35,080 nucleotides of DNA from Actinoplanes flavus (GCF_017592555.1 NZ_JAGFNS010000033.1:74887-109966); one strand, 5' to 3'. Shown: positions 12,972 through 21,949, counted from the stretch's first letter. The notes: generated by a model from the sequence alone, not told the origin. Numbers and translations are program-made.

Positions 12972-14909
12972 TCACTTACCGACCCGGCAGCGCTCCAGCC
13001 GCGCGGCCAGCTCGGGCGCCACCTCGTGCAGCCCGCCCAGATCGGCACGGGCGTCGAGCCGGTGGCTCCAGGAGACGCCACGTCCCTGTTCGAGGCGCTC
13101 CACCGCCTCGCCCGGCGGCCCGTCCGCGGCGAGGACACCGGCGGCGGCCTCCCGGCCCAGCTCCGTGCCGAAGGTCTCGAGCATGTGCAGCTGATCCCGC
13201 TGCTCGATGCCGTGCCAGGCGAGCAGCGGCAGGATGTCGAGCGCCGCCCGGTACGCCCCGGCCGCCGCCTCGAAACCCCGATGTGCCGCACTCAGCCCCG
13301 CACAGCTTCGCGCCGCCCGCAGCCGGGTCGCGAGCGGCGCGGCCGTCGACGAGCACACCGATGACCAGCACTCCAGCGCCTCGTTCAGATCGCTGTCCGA
13401 CCCCGTCGACGAGAACCGCTCGATCAGGGCGTCCGCGAGAACGTTCGCGAAGGGCGCGCGATGCGGGTGGCCGGCGGGCGTGCCCTCCACCGCTTCACGG
13501 CCCAGCCGGACGGCCTCGTCCCGATCGGCGTCGCCACCTCGGACCCGCGGGGCCCGGCAGAGGTTGGACCGGTGGAGGGGCAGGTCCGGATGGCCGGCCG
13601 GAGACAGGTCCACCGCCTGCCGGCAGACCCGGACGGCCTCGTCCCGATCGTCGTCGGCGCCCGCGTGTTCGAACCGCTTCAGGAGCGCCAGTCCGAGGCC
13701 CGTGAGGTCGCCGGCGACATCCGGGTGGCCGGCGGGTTTCATCGTCATCGCGACCCGGACGGCGTCCACCGCCCGATGCAGATCATCGCCGGCACGCGAC
13801 CGGTCGAATCGGGCGTCGAACGCGGCGCCGAGCAGAACGAAGCAGCCGGCCCGGTCGGTGTGCCGGGCCGGCAGGATCGTGAGCGCCCGCTCGACGGCGC
13901 GTACGACGTCCTCCAGATCGGTGCCGTCGCCGGTTCGCAGAAACCGCCGGAACAGCAGGAGGGCGAGGTGATAGAGGGCGACGGCGTGGTCCAGGTGACC
14001 ACCGGTGGTGGCCGTGACCGCCGCGCGGGCCGGCTCGATGGCCGCGGCGAGATCGGCGGCGGACCCGGTTCGATCGCATCGCGCCGTCATGACCGCGCTC
14101 AGCGCACTCAGAAGCGTGGCGCGGTCGGGATCGCCGGCGGGTACCGTCGCCGACGCCCTTCGGGTGATGTCGACGGCCCTCTCCAGATCCGCGTCGGCGC
14201 CGGTGCGCTTGAACCGTTCGGCCAGGACGACCCCGAGAGCGCCCAGGCTTCGCCGGTGGCCGGGCTGCCCGGCCGATCGTGCCACCGCCTCCTCGAGGCA
14301 GGCCTCCGCCCCGGCGAGGTCGGCGGCGCGGCCGCTGCGGTGGTGCCGGAGCAGGAGCGCTCCGCCCAGATTCGTGAGGAACAACGCGCGGTCGGGATCC
14401 GCCGGAGGCGTGGCCGCGACCGCCGTCCGCACCACCTCGACGGCTTCGTCCAGGTCGGCCAGGACGCCGGTACGCCGGTAGCGTTCCTGGAGGGACGTGG
14501 AGAGATTCGACAGGTCACGGGCGGTCGTGATCGCCGCCCGGCGGGCGGCGATCGCCTCGTCCAGATCGGACCCTCTGCCGGTCCACCCGTGCCACGACTC
14601 CAGCACCGTCGCGACGTTGGCGAGGCACGCGGTGCGGCCGGGATGGCCGGCGGCGACGGTGGCCGCCGCACGCCGTGCCGTCTCGCGGGCCCGGCCCAGG
14701 TCGGCCGGGTCACCGGAGCGCTGGAATCGGATCAGGAGGCCGGCGCTGAGGGTGGTCAGCAGGATGGGACGGTCGGGATGGCGGGCCGGCATGGTGGTGG
14801 CCATACCGGCCATCTCGTCGATGGCCCGGTCCACCGCGGCCGGGTCGTGGCCGGTCACCGCCGCATGGAGCCGCCGCTGGACAGCACTCACCGCGTCCTG
14901 CCGCGGCAT
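12972..14909 (-). CDS. TPR-repeat protein, possibly truncated before a CHAT domain
   Basis: 645 residues of repeated helical units of about 45 residues; the linking phrase is of the type 'T-x-x-A-G-H-P-D-R-x-x-x-L-x-x-L-x-x-x-L-x-x-R-F-x-R-T-G-x-x-x-D-L-x-x-A'. At least nine units are visible, one with a small deletion (RAPRVRGGDADRDE). The C terminus (LPLLAWHGIEQRDQLHMLE, then VERLEQGRGVSWSHRLDARADL, then ELAARLERC) is the stretch that in related actinobacterial proteins directly precedes a CHAT protease-like domain, but here the gene stops at RVGK, so the CHAT part is missing. The ATG at 14909 has AAGGTG nine bases upstream; a GTG at 14921 is also possible. It starts just after the oxidase gene and is probably cotranscribed. 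Confidence 0.8.
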   Translation of the reverse strand: MPRQDAVSAVQRRLHAAVTGHDPAAVDRAIDEMAGMATTMPARHPDRPILLTTLSAGLLIRFQRSGDPADLGRARETARRAAATVAAGHPGRTACLANVATVLESWHGWTGRGSDLDEAIAARRAAITTARDLSNLSTSLQERYRRTGVLADLDEAVEVVRTAVAATPPADPDRALFLTNLGGALLLRHHRSGRAADLAGAEACLEEAVARSAGQPGHRRSLGALGVVLAERFKRTGADADLERAVDITRRASATVPAGDPDRATLLSALSAVMTARCDRTGSAADLAAAIEPARAAVTATTGGHLDHAVALYHLALLLFRRFLRTGDGTDLEDVVRAVERALTILPARHTDRAGCFVLLGAAFDARFDRSRAGDDLHRAVDAVRVAMTMKPAGHPDVAGDLTGLGLALLKRFEHAGADDDRDEAVRVCRQAVDLSPAGHPDLPLHRSNLCRAPRVRGGDADRDEAVRLGREAVEGTPAGHPHRAPFANVLADALIERFSSTGSDSDLNEALECWSSVCSSTAAPLATRLRAARSCAGLSAAHRGFEAAAGAYRAALDILPLLAWHGIEQRDQLHMLETFGTELGREAAAGVLAADGPPGEAVERLEQGRGVSWSHRLDARADLGGLHEVAPELAARLERCRVGK

Positions 14910-14924
14910 CCGCTCACCCACCTT

Positions 14925-16985
14925 TTACCAGGTCCATTTCTGGAGCGCGGCGCCCGTACAGGTGGTGATGGTGATCTGGGCGTTGTTGGCGGTGGAGGCG
15001 GCGGCCAGGCACAGGCTGGTGTTGCTGAGCGGCCGGATCGTGCCGTCGGCGTTGGACCGCCACCGCTGGGCGTCCGTGTTGTTGCAGGTGAACATCCAGA
15101 TCCGCTGGCCGGACGCGAAGTTGCTGAACGGCACGTCCAGGCAGTTGCCGAGCATCCGCCATGTCCAGTCGCTGATCCTGGTCAGGGCCTGCGCCTTGGT
15201 GTTGTTGCAGGTGTACGCCTGGAGGTAGGTGCGGGCCGCGATGGCCGAGTTGGGCACGTCCAGGCAGCGGCCGGTGCTGTTCTTGAACGGGCTCATCAGC
15301 GGGTTCGGGCCCTTCGCCACCTGGACGATCTTCGCGACCGACGGGACACCGTCGGCGTCGACGACGAAGAGCATGTAGTAGCCGGGCGGGGCGACGCCGC
15401 CGGTCGGTGGGCCGGTGACGGTCAGCGTCGTACCGGAGGTGGTGAATTTCAGTGGCACGTAGCGCTGGCCCTGGTCGACGCCGTGGGTGACGTCGGCCAG
15501 GCCGACCAGGGCGACCTTGCGGATGCCGGCCGCCTGCGGGCTGGTGACCGTGAAGACGCCGTTCACGTTGACACCGGCCGGCGCCGCGCTGATCACCGGC
15601 CGGTCGGCGAGCTGGCCGCTGCCGTCCTTGCGGTAAAGGTACGGCGGGGTGAAGTACTCGATGTTCTTCTCCAGGTAGCCCACCGTCATGCAGACCGCGC
15701 AGATCCCGCCGCCGCCGGTCAGCACCCGCCCGTCGGGCAGCAGTGCCGCCGTCGAGTGGTACTGGCGGATCCGGCTCGCACCGGCCAGCACCGTCCACTG
15801 TCCGGTCGCCGGGTCCCAGCGTTCGGCCGTCGTCACGGCGTGATCCAGGTCGACCAGGCCGTTGACGGCGGCGCTGGTCATGCCGCCGGTCGCCAGCACC
15901 GAGCCGTCGGCCAGGACGGTGGCGTTGAGCTGACGTCGCCCGGTCGCCATCGCACCGGTCGCGGTGACCGTCGGATTCGTGCCGTTGTTGGCGTTCAGCA
16001 CGACCGCGGTGCGGGTGGGCACCTTGGCCACGCCGTCCTCGGTGACATTGCCGCCGCCGACGATCAGAGAAAGACCGATATCGTACGGCGAGAAGCTCCC
16101 GTAATCACGATTGATCGCGTCCCGGGTCGCGGTTCCGGTGATCACTCCGTCGCCGGAGGTGGTGATCGTGTATCCGGTCGTGTTGGGCCCGAAGAACGCG
16201 AGTTGCGTGTCCGGCCGCGACCCCATGAACGGATAGACCCGCGCGCTGTACTTGGTGAAATTGGTCAGTTTACGAATGGCGCCGTTGGTCTGATAGACCT
16301 CGGCCGTCGCCGGCCCGCCGCCGATGATGACCTCCTCGCCGTTCGCCGTCTCGGCCACCGACGGATACCAGCGGGCCGCGGCCATGTCGTTGCCGCGGGT
16401 CCACGTCTCGGTCTGCCAGTTGAACACGTAGGTGCGCACCGTCCCGGCGAGCTGCGCGTTGGCGTTCCCGCCGGCGACCAGGATGTTGCCGTTGGCCAGG
16501 TGCGCGAACCCGGCGCAGAAGATGTTGCTGCCCTGCAGGTCGACGCGTTTGAACGTGTCGTCGGCCGGGTTGAACACCATGGCCCGGGTGAAATCGTGAT
16601 CCGGATAGGTCTCGGTGGGCTTGTCGCCGACCGAGTCCCAAATCAGCACCTTGCCGTTGGGCAGCACGGCCGTGAAGACCGGCACCACGGGCGTGTTCAC
16701 GACCGGGCTCCAGGATCCGGCGGTCCCCGGGTCGGCGGCGGCTGCCCGGGTCCGCGCGGTGCCCGGGCGGCGGCCGGTCTCGCGGTGGATGCGGTCGGCG
16801 TTCTCCCTGGTCCGCTGCTCGATGACGTGCAGCGGCGTGCCGACCAGATCCTGCTCCCGGTGCTGTTGGTCGTCCTCGGCGTGCTCGTGCGCCTGATGAT
16901 CGTGCGCTACCGCGGTGGAATCGAGACCGGTGATGAATGTCGCCGCTAAAAGACAACAGACGGTCACGGCGCGACGCAGGTCCAT
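14925..16985 (-). CDS. Secreted galactose/glyoxal oxidase-like radical copper oxidase with ricin-type lectin tail
   Basis: 686 residues. Residues 1-27 form a signal peptide (MDLRRAV, then a hydrophobic core, ending near TAVAHD), followed by a His/Glu/Gln-rich linker. A kelch-like propeller (about 90-450) leads to the DUF1929-type domain (FTPPYLYRKDG onward, about 445-560). The copper-radical site is complete by comparison with galactose oxidase: C157 (NIFCAGF) and Y207 (ARWYPS) for the Cys-Tyr cofactor, axial Y409 and H410 (RQYHS), and H501 (VTHGVDQGQR). Residues 570-686 form a ricin B-type beta-trefoil with QRW and QKW repeats, so the enzyme probably binds a polysaccharide. It would oxidise primary alcohols or aldehydes to give hydrogen peroxide; the substrate is unknown. 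AAAGGA precedes the ATG at 16985. Confidence 0.92.
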   Translation of the reverse strand: MDLRRAVTVCCLLAATFITGLDSTAVAHDHQAHEHAEDDQQHREQDLVGTPLHVIEQRTRENADRIHRETGRRPGTARTRAAAADPGTAGSWSPVVNTPVVPVFTAVLPNGKVLIWDSVGDKPTETYPDHDFTRAMVFNPADDTFKRVDLQGSNIFCAGFAHLANGNILVAGGNANAQLAGTVRTYVFNWQTETWTRGNDMAAARWYPSVAETANGEEVIIGGGPATAEVYQTNGAIRKLTNFTKYSARVYPFMGSRPDTQLAFFGPNTTGYTITTSGDGVITGTATRDAINRDYGSFSPYDIGLSLIVGGGNVTEDGVAKVPTRTAVVLNANNGTNPTVTATGAMATGRRQLNATVLADGSVLATGGMTSAAVNGLVDLDHAVTTAERWDPATGQWTVLAGASRIRQYHSTAALLPDGRVLTGGGGICAVCMTVGYLEKNIEYFTPPYLYRKDGSGQLADRPVISAAPAGVNVNGVFTVTSPQAAGIRKVALVGLADVTHGVDQGQRYVPLKFTTSGTTLTVTGPPTGGVAPPGYYMLFVVDADGVPSVAKIVQVAKGPNPLMSPFKNSTGRCLDVPNSAIAARTYLQAYTCNNTKAQALTRISDWTWRMLGNCLDVPFSNFASGQRIWMFTCNNTDAQRWRSNADGTIRPLSNTSLCLAAASTANNAQITITTCTGAALQKWTW

Positions 16986-17108
16986 GAGAACTGTCCTTTC
17001 GGCAGGTCCTCTCGGCGGCGCGCCGGGAATCATTTTCGGTCTCTCGGAACGGCCGTTCCCCCGTGATCTATTTCGCGCCGTCCAGTTCGGTCACCATAAC
17101 GCGCATTA

Positions 17109-17130
17109 AGGTGACCTTCAATATTCACCT
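17109..17130. promoter_or_regulatory. Inverted repeat between divergent genes
   Basis: AGGTGA (17109-17114) and TCACCT (17125-17130) with a 10-bp spacer, in an AT-richer patch between the oxidase gene and the WD40-like gene. It may serve as an operator for either. A TACGAT -10-like hexamer follows at 17145-17150 on the plus strand. Confidence 0.35.
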
Positions 17131-17172
17131 GCGCCTTGGAAGTGTACGATCTTGGACGCGTACGCTGGCCGG

Positions 17173-17541
17173 ATGAGCTGGGACGACGGCCTCGACGACG
17201 TGCCCTGGGGGAAACTGTTCGGCCCGGACGACGGTGCGGAGGTCGTCGCCGCGCTCCGGGAACTCGCCGAGGAGGGCGCCAACGGCGACCGGGTCTACCA
17301 GGTGCTGGAGGACCACGACAACGACTACTGGTACGCGGAGTCGTACCACCATCCCGCGGGGTTCCGGCCGGAGGCCGTGCACGCGCTGCCCTTCCTGGCC
17401 GGGATCGCGGCCGACCCGAGGGGTATCGGCAGCACCGCCGCCCTGGAGGTGATCGAGTCGATGGTGGACGGTGCCCTGGACCGGGACACCATGACCGACG
17501 AGGAGATCGACGCCCTGGTCGACGCGCTGCGCGCCGCGCCT
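17173..17541 (+). pseudogene. WD40-like gene, N-terminal part before a frameshift
   Basis: ATG at 17173 gives an acidic helical region: MSWDDGLDDVPWGKLFG, then DDGAEVVAALRELAEEG, DHDNDYWYAESYHHP and DEEIDALVDALRAA. No known domain is recognised. The frame stays open to 18411, but after about 17541 its residues become Arg/Pro/Ala noise, while coding-like sequence continues in the +2 frame. The simplest reading is one gene with a one-base indel in the GC-rich run near 17530-17545. Sequencing error, genuine decay and programmed shifting cannot be told apart here. A TTG at 17152 is an alternative start. Confidence 0.6.
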
Positions 17542-17542
17542 G

Positions 17543-18316
17543 GCCTTTCGCGATCCTCGCGACGGCACGCCGGTCCACCGGTTCCGGTATCCCGGGCCGA
17601 TGCATACCCGCCCGCACGCCGGTGGCCCGGACCACCCCAGCATCCAATACCCGAAGGTGAGGTCCTCGGCGACGCCGTTCGTGGACGCCGACGGTCCGGG
17701 TGTGCTCACCATCGACGTGCGCGGCCGCGGCCCACGGCTGTGGCGTCTGGACGGTGCCGGCTGGCGCGACATCTTCCTGATCCGGCGCGGCTGGCGGCTG
17801 CGCCCGTCGGCGTGGCGGGCCCGGCAGGCCGCGGCGCGCGACGGCGAATGTCTCATCGGGTACGCCGACGGGATCGTCGCGCACTTCGACGCCCGCACCG
17901 GCGAGCCGACCGCCGTTCCCGCCCCCGAACCGTTCCCCACGTCACCGGTTCACTACGAGGTGGACGGCCGCCGGCCCGTGGGACGGGCCGGCGGCGACCA
18001 GCTGCACCGGGTCGACGCGGAGACCGGCGAGCCGGCCGGCCCGCCGATCCCACTGCCCTACCTGCACGGCTTCTGCGCCTATCGGGTGGGCGACCGCCCC
18101 TACCTGGCGGCGACCGGCTTCCGCCACCTGCACCGGTTCGACGCGGTCACCGGCGAACCCGTCGGCCCGCCGCTGTCCGGCCACCGCCGCATGCTGCTCG
18201 ACGTCACCTCCGCGATCGTCGACGGCCGCCCCCAGCTCTACTCCGCCGACGGCGCGACCGTCCGCCGCTGGGACGCCGAGACCGGCATCCCCTGGCCCGC
18301 CACGCCCCCGCGGTGA
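17543..18316 (+). pseudogene. WD40-like gene, C-terminal part after the frameshift
   Basis: In the +2 frame relative to the N-terminal part, coding-like sequence starts with RLAFRDPRDGTPVHRFRYPG and runs to the stop at 18316. It holds four to five propeller-type repeats whose units end in 'x-FD-A-x-T-G-E-P-V-G-P-P-L-SGH' or 'RWDAETGIP', interleaved with 'YRVGDRPYLAATG' and 'IVDGRPQLYSADGATV' strands, the pattern of actinobacterial WD40-like proteins. An ATG at 17600 could start a separate protein, but it has no ribosome site and would cut off coding-like residues. It converges on the E2 gene, with one base between the stops. Confidence 0.65.
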
Positions 18317-18317
18317 G

Positions 18318-19718
18318 TCACAGGCGCGCCAGGGCGGACGCCGGATCCTCCATGGCGTCGGCCACCGAGCGCATGAAGCCGGCGGCCGCGCCCCCGTCAC
18401 ACACCCGATGATCAAAGACGAAGGACAACTGCGCGATCTTTCGTACGGCCAGAGCGCCCTCGACGACCCAGGGGCGATCGATGACGCGGCCCAGACCGAG
18501 CATGGCGACCTGCGGATGGTTGATGATCGCCGCGCTGCCGTCGACCCGGAAGGCGCCGTAGTTGTTCAGCGTGAACGTGCCCGCCGTCAACTCGGCCGGG
18601 GTGGACTCGCCACGCCGGGCCCGGGCCGTCACGTCCCGGATCGCCGCGTCCAGTTCGGTGGTCGTCATCGCCTGCGCGCCCATCACGGCCGGGACCACCA
18701 GGCCACGGTCGGTCTGCACGGCCAGTCCCAGGTTGACGCCCGGCAGCTCGACGATCTCCTGCCGTTCGGTGTCGAGCCGGGCGTTGAACACCGGGTACTC
18801 ACGCAGCCCGGCCACCACGAACCGGGCCACGTAGGACATCAGCCCGGGGGAGCCGGCCACGCCGCGGGTGCGTTCGCGCAGCTCCCAGAGGGCGGTGGCG
18901 TCGACGTCCACCCACACGGTCGCCTCGGGGATCTCGGCGCGGCTGCGGGTGAGGACCGCCGACACCGCCTTGCGGAATCCGCTCAGCGGAACCCGCCGTT
19001 CCCCGCTCGCCGGGCTGCCCGATGGCGCGGGGGTCGCCGCGGCACTCGCGGCTGATTCCACGTCCCGGCGGGTGATCACGCCACCCGGCCCGGTGCCACG
19101 CAGCACGGACAGGTCGACGCCACGCTCCCGGGCGAGGCGGCGGACCAGCGGCGACATGACCAGCGGCGCGACCGCCAGACGGCCCGGTCGTCTCGGCGGC
19201 GCCACCGACGAGGGCGAAGCGGACGCGGCAGCCGGAGCCGCCGTGGCAGCCGGCGTAACCGGGGCGGCCGGCGTAACCGGGGCGGCCGCAGGCCCCGCCG
19301 ATGCCGCCGATGCCGCCGATGCCGCCGATGCCGCCGGGGCGCTCGGCGTGACCGATGCGGTGGCGTGACCGCGCGGGCGGCGGCGCCGGCCGGAGGCCGC
19401 GCTCGGGGAGGTCCCGTATCCGATGAGGACGTTGCCGGATCCGGCCCGCTCCTCCTCGCGGTAGGTGTCGGCCGCGTCGGGGGCCGCCACCGTGATCAGG
19501 GGCGCGCCCACGTCGAGGGTGGAGCCCTCGGCCGCGTGCCGGGTGGTCACCCGGCCGGCGTGCGGGGACGGCACCTCGACCACCGCTTTCGCCGTCTCCA
19601 CCTCGGCTACCGGCTGGTCCACGGTGATCACGTCGCCCTCGGCGACCAGCCAGCGCACGATCTCCGCCTCGGTGAGGCCCTCGCCGAGGTCCGGCAGCAG
19701 GAAGGTCTTGGGGCTCAT
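18318..19718 (-). CDS. bkdC: Dihydrolipoamide acyltransferase E2, 2-oxoacid dehydrogenase complex
   Basis: 466 residues in the E2 layout. Residues 1-77 form one lipoyl domain, with K44 (VETAKAVVEV) as the lipoylation site. An Ala/Pro/Ser linker (about 115-185) carries tandem APAAPVT-like and AAS units. The E1/E3-binding domain (PLVMSPLVRRLARERGVDLSVLRGTGPGG) precedes the catalytic domain (about 235-466), with the active-site motif FVFDHRVCDGG near the C terminus (H and D of H-x-x-x-D-G). It transfers the acyl group to CoA. Third gene of the operon, 91 bp after E1beta. The branched-chain assignment rests on the E1alpha/E1beta split and the Lrp neighbour; pyruvate as substrate is not excluded. 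Confidence 0.93.
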   Translation of the reverse strand: MSPKTFLLPDLGEGLTEAEIVRWLVAEGDVITVDQPVAEVETAKAVVEVPSPHAGRVTTRHAAEGSTLDVGAPLITVAAPDAADTYREEERAGSGNVLIGYGTSPSAASGRRRRPRGHATASVTPSAPAASAASAASAASAGPAAAPVTPAAPVTPAATAAPAAASASPSSVAPPRRPGRLAVAPLVMSPLVRRLARERGVDLSVLRGTGPGGVITRRDVESAASAAATPAPSGSPASGERRVPLSGFRKAVSAVLTRSRAEIPEATVWVDVDATALWELRERTRGVAGSPGLMSYVARFVVAGLREYPVFNARLDTERQEIVELPGVNLGLAVQTDRGLVVPAVMGAQAMTTTELDAAIRDVTARARRGESTPAELTAGTFTLNNYGAFRVDGSAAIINHPQVAMLGLGRVIDRPWVVEGALAVRKIAQLSFVFDHRVCDGGAAAGFMRSVADAMEDPASALARL

Positions 19719-19809
19719 GCCGTGGTCTCCGTCCCGGTCAGCCCCGCCTGGAGGTGAGGTGGAAGGGGGGTCCGGGCGGTCGTGGCGGCGCGGAGGCCGG
19801 GCGGGGTGC

Positions 19810-20796
19810 TCACGAGTCCTCCCACTGGAGGTCGTCGACGGTGTCGAGAATGCGGTCGACCGACGGCAGGTGGACGTGTTCCAGCTTCGGCGGGGGATAG
19901 GGGATGTCGAAGCCGGTGACCCGCCGGATCGGGGCGTGCAGCGAGTGGAAGCAGCGTTCGGTCACCCGCGCCACCACCTCGGACGACACGCTGGCGAACC
20001 CGGCCGCCTCGGCGACCACGACGGCCCGGCCGGTGGACCGGACGGCGGCGCACACGGTCTCGTCGTCGAACGGCACGATCGAGCGCAGGTCGACGACCTG
20101 GAGGCTGCGGCCCTCCTGGGCGGCCGCCTCGGCGGCCTCGAGGGCGACCGGCACGGCCGGCCCGTACGCGATCAGGGTGGCGTCGGTGCCGGGCCGGCGC
20201 ACCACGGCCGTGCCGATCGGCGGCACCGGCAGCGTGAGGTCCGCCTCGGAGCGGGAGAAGTACAGCTTCTTCGGCTCCAGGAAGAGCACCGGGTCCGGGG
20301 ACTCGATGGCCTTGCGCAGCAGCCCGTAGGCGTCCGCCGGATCGGAGGGGGCGACCACGTGCAGCCCCGGCGTGTGGGCGTAGTACGCCTCGGAGGAGTC
20401 ACAGTGGTGTTCCACGCCGCCGATGCCACCGGCGTACGGGACCCGGATGACCAGCGGCACCCCGACCCGCCCCCGGGTCCGGTTGCGCATCTTCGCGGCG
20501 TGGCTCACGAGCTGCTCGAAGGCCGGGTAGGCGAACGCGTCGAACTGCATCTCGACGACTGGCCGCATCCCGTTCATGGCCATCCCGATCGCCATGCCGA
20601 GGATCCCGGACTCGGCGAGCGGGGTGTCGAAGCAGCGCTGTTCCCCGAATTCGGCGGTCAGCCCGTCGGTGATCCGGAAGACGCCGCCGAGCGGGCCGAC
20701 GTCCTCACCGAACATCAGCACCGTGTCGTCGGCGCGCATGGCGTCGCGCAGCGCCCGGTTGAGCGCGTTCGCCATGGTGAGCTTCTCGGCGGCCAT
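19810..20796 (-). CDS. bkdB: 2-oxoacid dehydrogenase E1 component, beta subunit
   Basis: 328 residues, full length for E1beta. Landmarks: MANALNRALRDAMRADDTVLMFGEDVG at the start, then FDTPLAESGILGMAIGMAMNGMRPVVEMQF, the phosphate/TPP pocket region AFEQLVSHAAKMRNRTRG, EHHCDSSEAYYAHTPGLHVVAPSDPADAYGLL and the C-terminal transketolase domain ending in RVTGFDIPYPPPKLE. With the alpha subunit it decarboxylates the 2-oxoacid and acylates the lipoyl group of E2. Its ATG overlaps the TGA of E1alpha (ATGA at 20793-20796 on the coding strand), a sign of translational coupling and equal subunit synthesis. A 91-bp gap separates it from E2. Confidence 0.94.
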   Translation of the reverse strand: MAAEKLTMANALNRALRDAMRADDTVLMFGEDVGPLGGVFRITDGLTAEFGEQRCFDTPLAESGILGMAIGMAMNGMRPVVEMQFDAFAYPAFEQLVSHAAKMRNRTRGRVGVPLVIRVPYAGGIGGVEHHCDSSEAYYAHTPGLHVVAPSDPADAYGLLRKAIESPDPVLFLEPKKLYFSRSEADLTLPVPPIGTAVVRRPGTDATLIAYGPAVPVALEAAEAAAQEGRSLQVVDLRSIVPFDDETVCAAVRSTGRAVVVAEAAGFASVSSEVVARVTERCFHSLHAPIRRVTGFDIPYPPPKLEHVHLPSVDRILDTVDDLQWEDS

Positions 20797-21884
20797 CAGC
20801 GGGCCTCCTCACGGGACAGTTCGTCGGCGACGAGGGCCTGCTGTTCGCGCAGCTGCGGGGTGGGTTCGGCGTAGACGTGGGCGAACAGGTCGCGGTAGTC
20901 GGCGACGGTGTCCTCGCCGAGCCCGGCACGCATGGTTTCGGCCAACTTCTCGGCGTCCACCCCGTACCCCGCGATCGTGTCGTCGTCGAGAAGGCCGCGC
21001 CCGCGCAGATAGGTCTCCACCCGGGTGATCGGGTCGCGGGCCAACCAGGGGGTGACCTCGTCGGCGGAGCGGTAGCGGCCCGGGTCGTCGGCGTTGGTGT
21101 GCGGCTGCACCCGGTAGGTGTGCGCCTCCACCAGTTGCGGCCCGTCTCCGGCGCGGGCCCGGTCCACGGCCGCTCCCAGCACGCTGAGCAGCGCGGCCAC
21201 GTCGTTGCCGTCGACGCGGGCGCCGGGCACGCCGTACCCGATGCCCTTGTGCGCGAGCGAGGGCGCCGCGGTCTGCCGGGCCAGCGGCACGGAGATCGCG
21301 TACTCGTTGTTCTGGATGAAGAACACCACGGGGGTACGAAAGACAGCGGCGAAGTTGAGCGCCTCGTGGAAGTCGCCCTCGCTGGTGGCGCCGTCGCCGC
21401 AGACCGCCATCACGACGGTCGGCTCGCCGCGCAGCCGGGCCGCGTGCGCCACCCCGACGGCGTGCAGCAGATGCGTGGCGAGCGGCGTGGCCTGCGGTGC
21501 GACCCTGGTCGCCAGCGGGTCGTAGCCGCTGTGCCAGTCGCCGCGCAGCAGGGTGAGCGCCTGCACCGGGTCGACGCCGCGGGCCACGATGGCGGCCGAG
21601 TCGCGATAGGTGGGAAACAGCCAGTCGCCCGGGTCGAGGACCTGTACGCAGGCGACCTGGCAGGCCTCCTGTCCGTGCGACGAGGGATAGACCGCCAGGC
21701 GGCCCTGCCGGACCAGGGCGTTGGCCTGGTCGTTGAAGCGCCGCGCGGCGATCAGTGCGGCGTACGCGTGGACCAGTGCCTGCGGGTCGGGCATGTCCTG
21801 GCCGACGTGAACGGGGTTGCCGTCCGGGTCGATGAGCGTCACCGGCTCCGTGGACGGCAGCAGGAGAGCTGCGTCACGTGTCAT
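20796..21884 (-). CDS. bkdA: 2-oxoacid dehydrogenase E1 component, alpha subunit
   Basis: 362 residues. The thiamine diphosphate motif runs from GDG (163-165) to QNN (191-193): GDGATSEGDFHEALNFAA, then VVFFIQNNEYAISVP. Upstream are SSHGQEACQVACVQVLDPGDWLFPTYRD and HLLHAVGVAHAARLRGE, as in branched-chain E1alpha proteins. The HTYRVQPHTNADDPGRYRS segment is the region of the phosphorylation loop in animal BCKDH; bacterial members are not regulated this way. The ATG at 21884 is chosen because residues encoded upstream are not family-like. It heads the leftward operon, divergent from an Lrp regulator across 139 bp. Confidence 0.93.
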   Translation of the reverse strand: MTRDAALLLPSTEPVTLIDPDGNPVHVGQDMPDPQALVHAYAALIAARRFNDQANALVRQGRLAVYPSSHGQEACQVACVQVLDPGDWLFPTYRDSAAIVARGVDPVQALTLLRGDWHSGYDPLATRVAPQATPLATHLLHAVGVAHAARLRGEPTVVMAVCGDGATSEGDFHEALNFAAVFRTPVVFFIQNNEYAISVPLARQTAAPSLAHKGIGYGVPGARVDGNDVAALLSVLGAAVDRARAGDGPQLVEAHTYRVQPHTNADDPGRYRSADEVTPWLARDPITRVETYLRGRGLLDDDTIAGYGVDAEKLAETMRAGLGEDTVADYRDLFAHVYAEPTPQLREQQALVADELSREEAR

Positions 21885-21934
21885 GCGAGGATTCTGTGCA
21901 GTGAGCCAAACGATCACCACAGGTGCGGCGAACA

Positions 21935-21949
21935 CGAGATAATGTTTCG
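21935..21949. promoter_or_regulatory. Lrp-like 15-bp box between divergent genes
   Basis: CGAGATAATGTTTCG has the symmetric form CGAnAnA-n-TnTnTCG of the 15-bp Lrp/AsnC consensus. It is the most AT-rich patch in the divergent region and lies 51 bp upstream of the E1alpha start and 75 bp upstream of the lrp start. Dual control of both directions by the Lrp protein is likely but inferred. Confidence 0.5.

Noticed and set aside
13461..16949. 1162-codon plus-strand open frame opposite the TPR and oxidase genes
   Set aside because: It is the antisense shadow of two well-supported genes; the product is Gly/Arg/Val/Asp noise without domains. Very high GC makes stops rare.
19715..20053. 112-codon frame in the E2-E1beta gap
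   Set aside because: It overlaps E1beta out of frame, and its gap portion has no ribosome site or recognisable motif.
20796..21884. Pyruvate rather than branched-chain dehydrogenase
   Set aside because: Not fully excluded, but actinomycetes usually use a one-chain AceE for pyruvate, and the Lrp neighbour favours branched-chain substrates.
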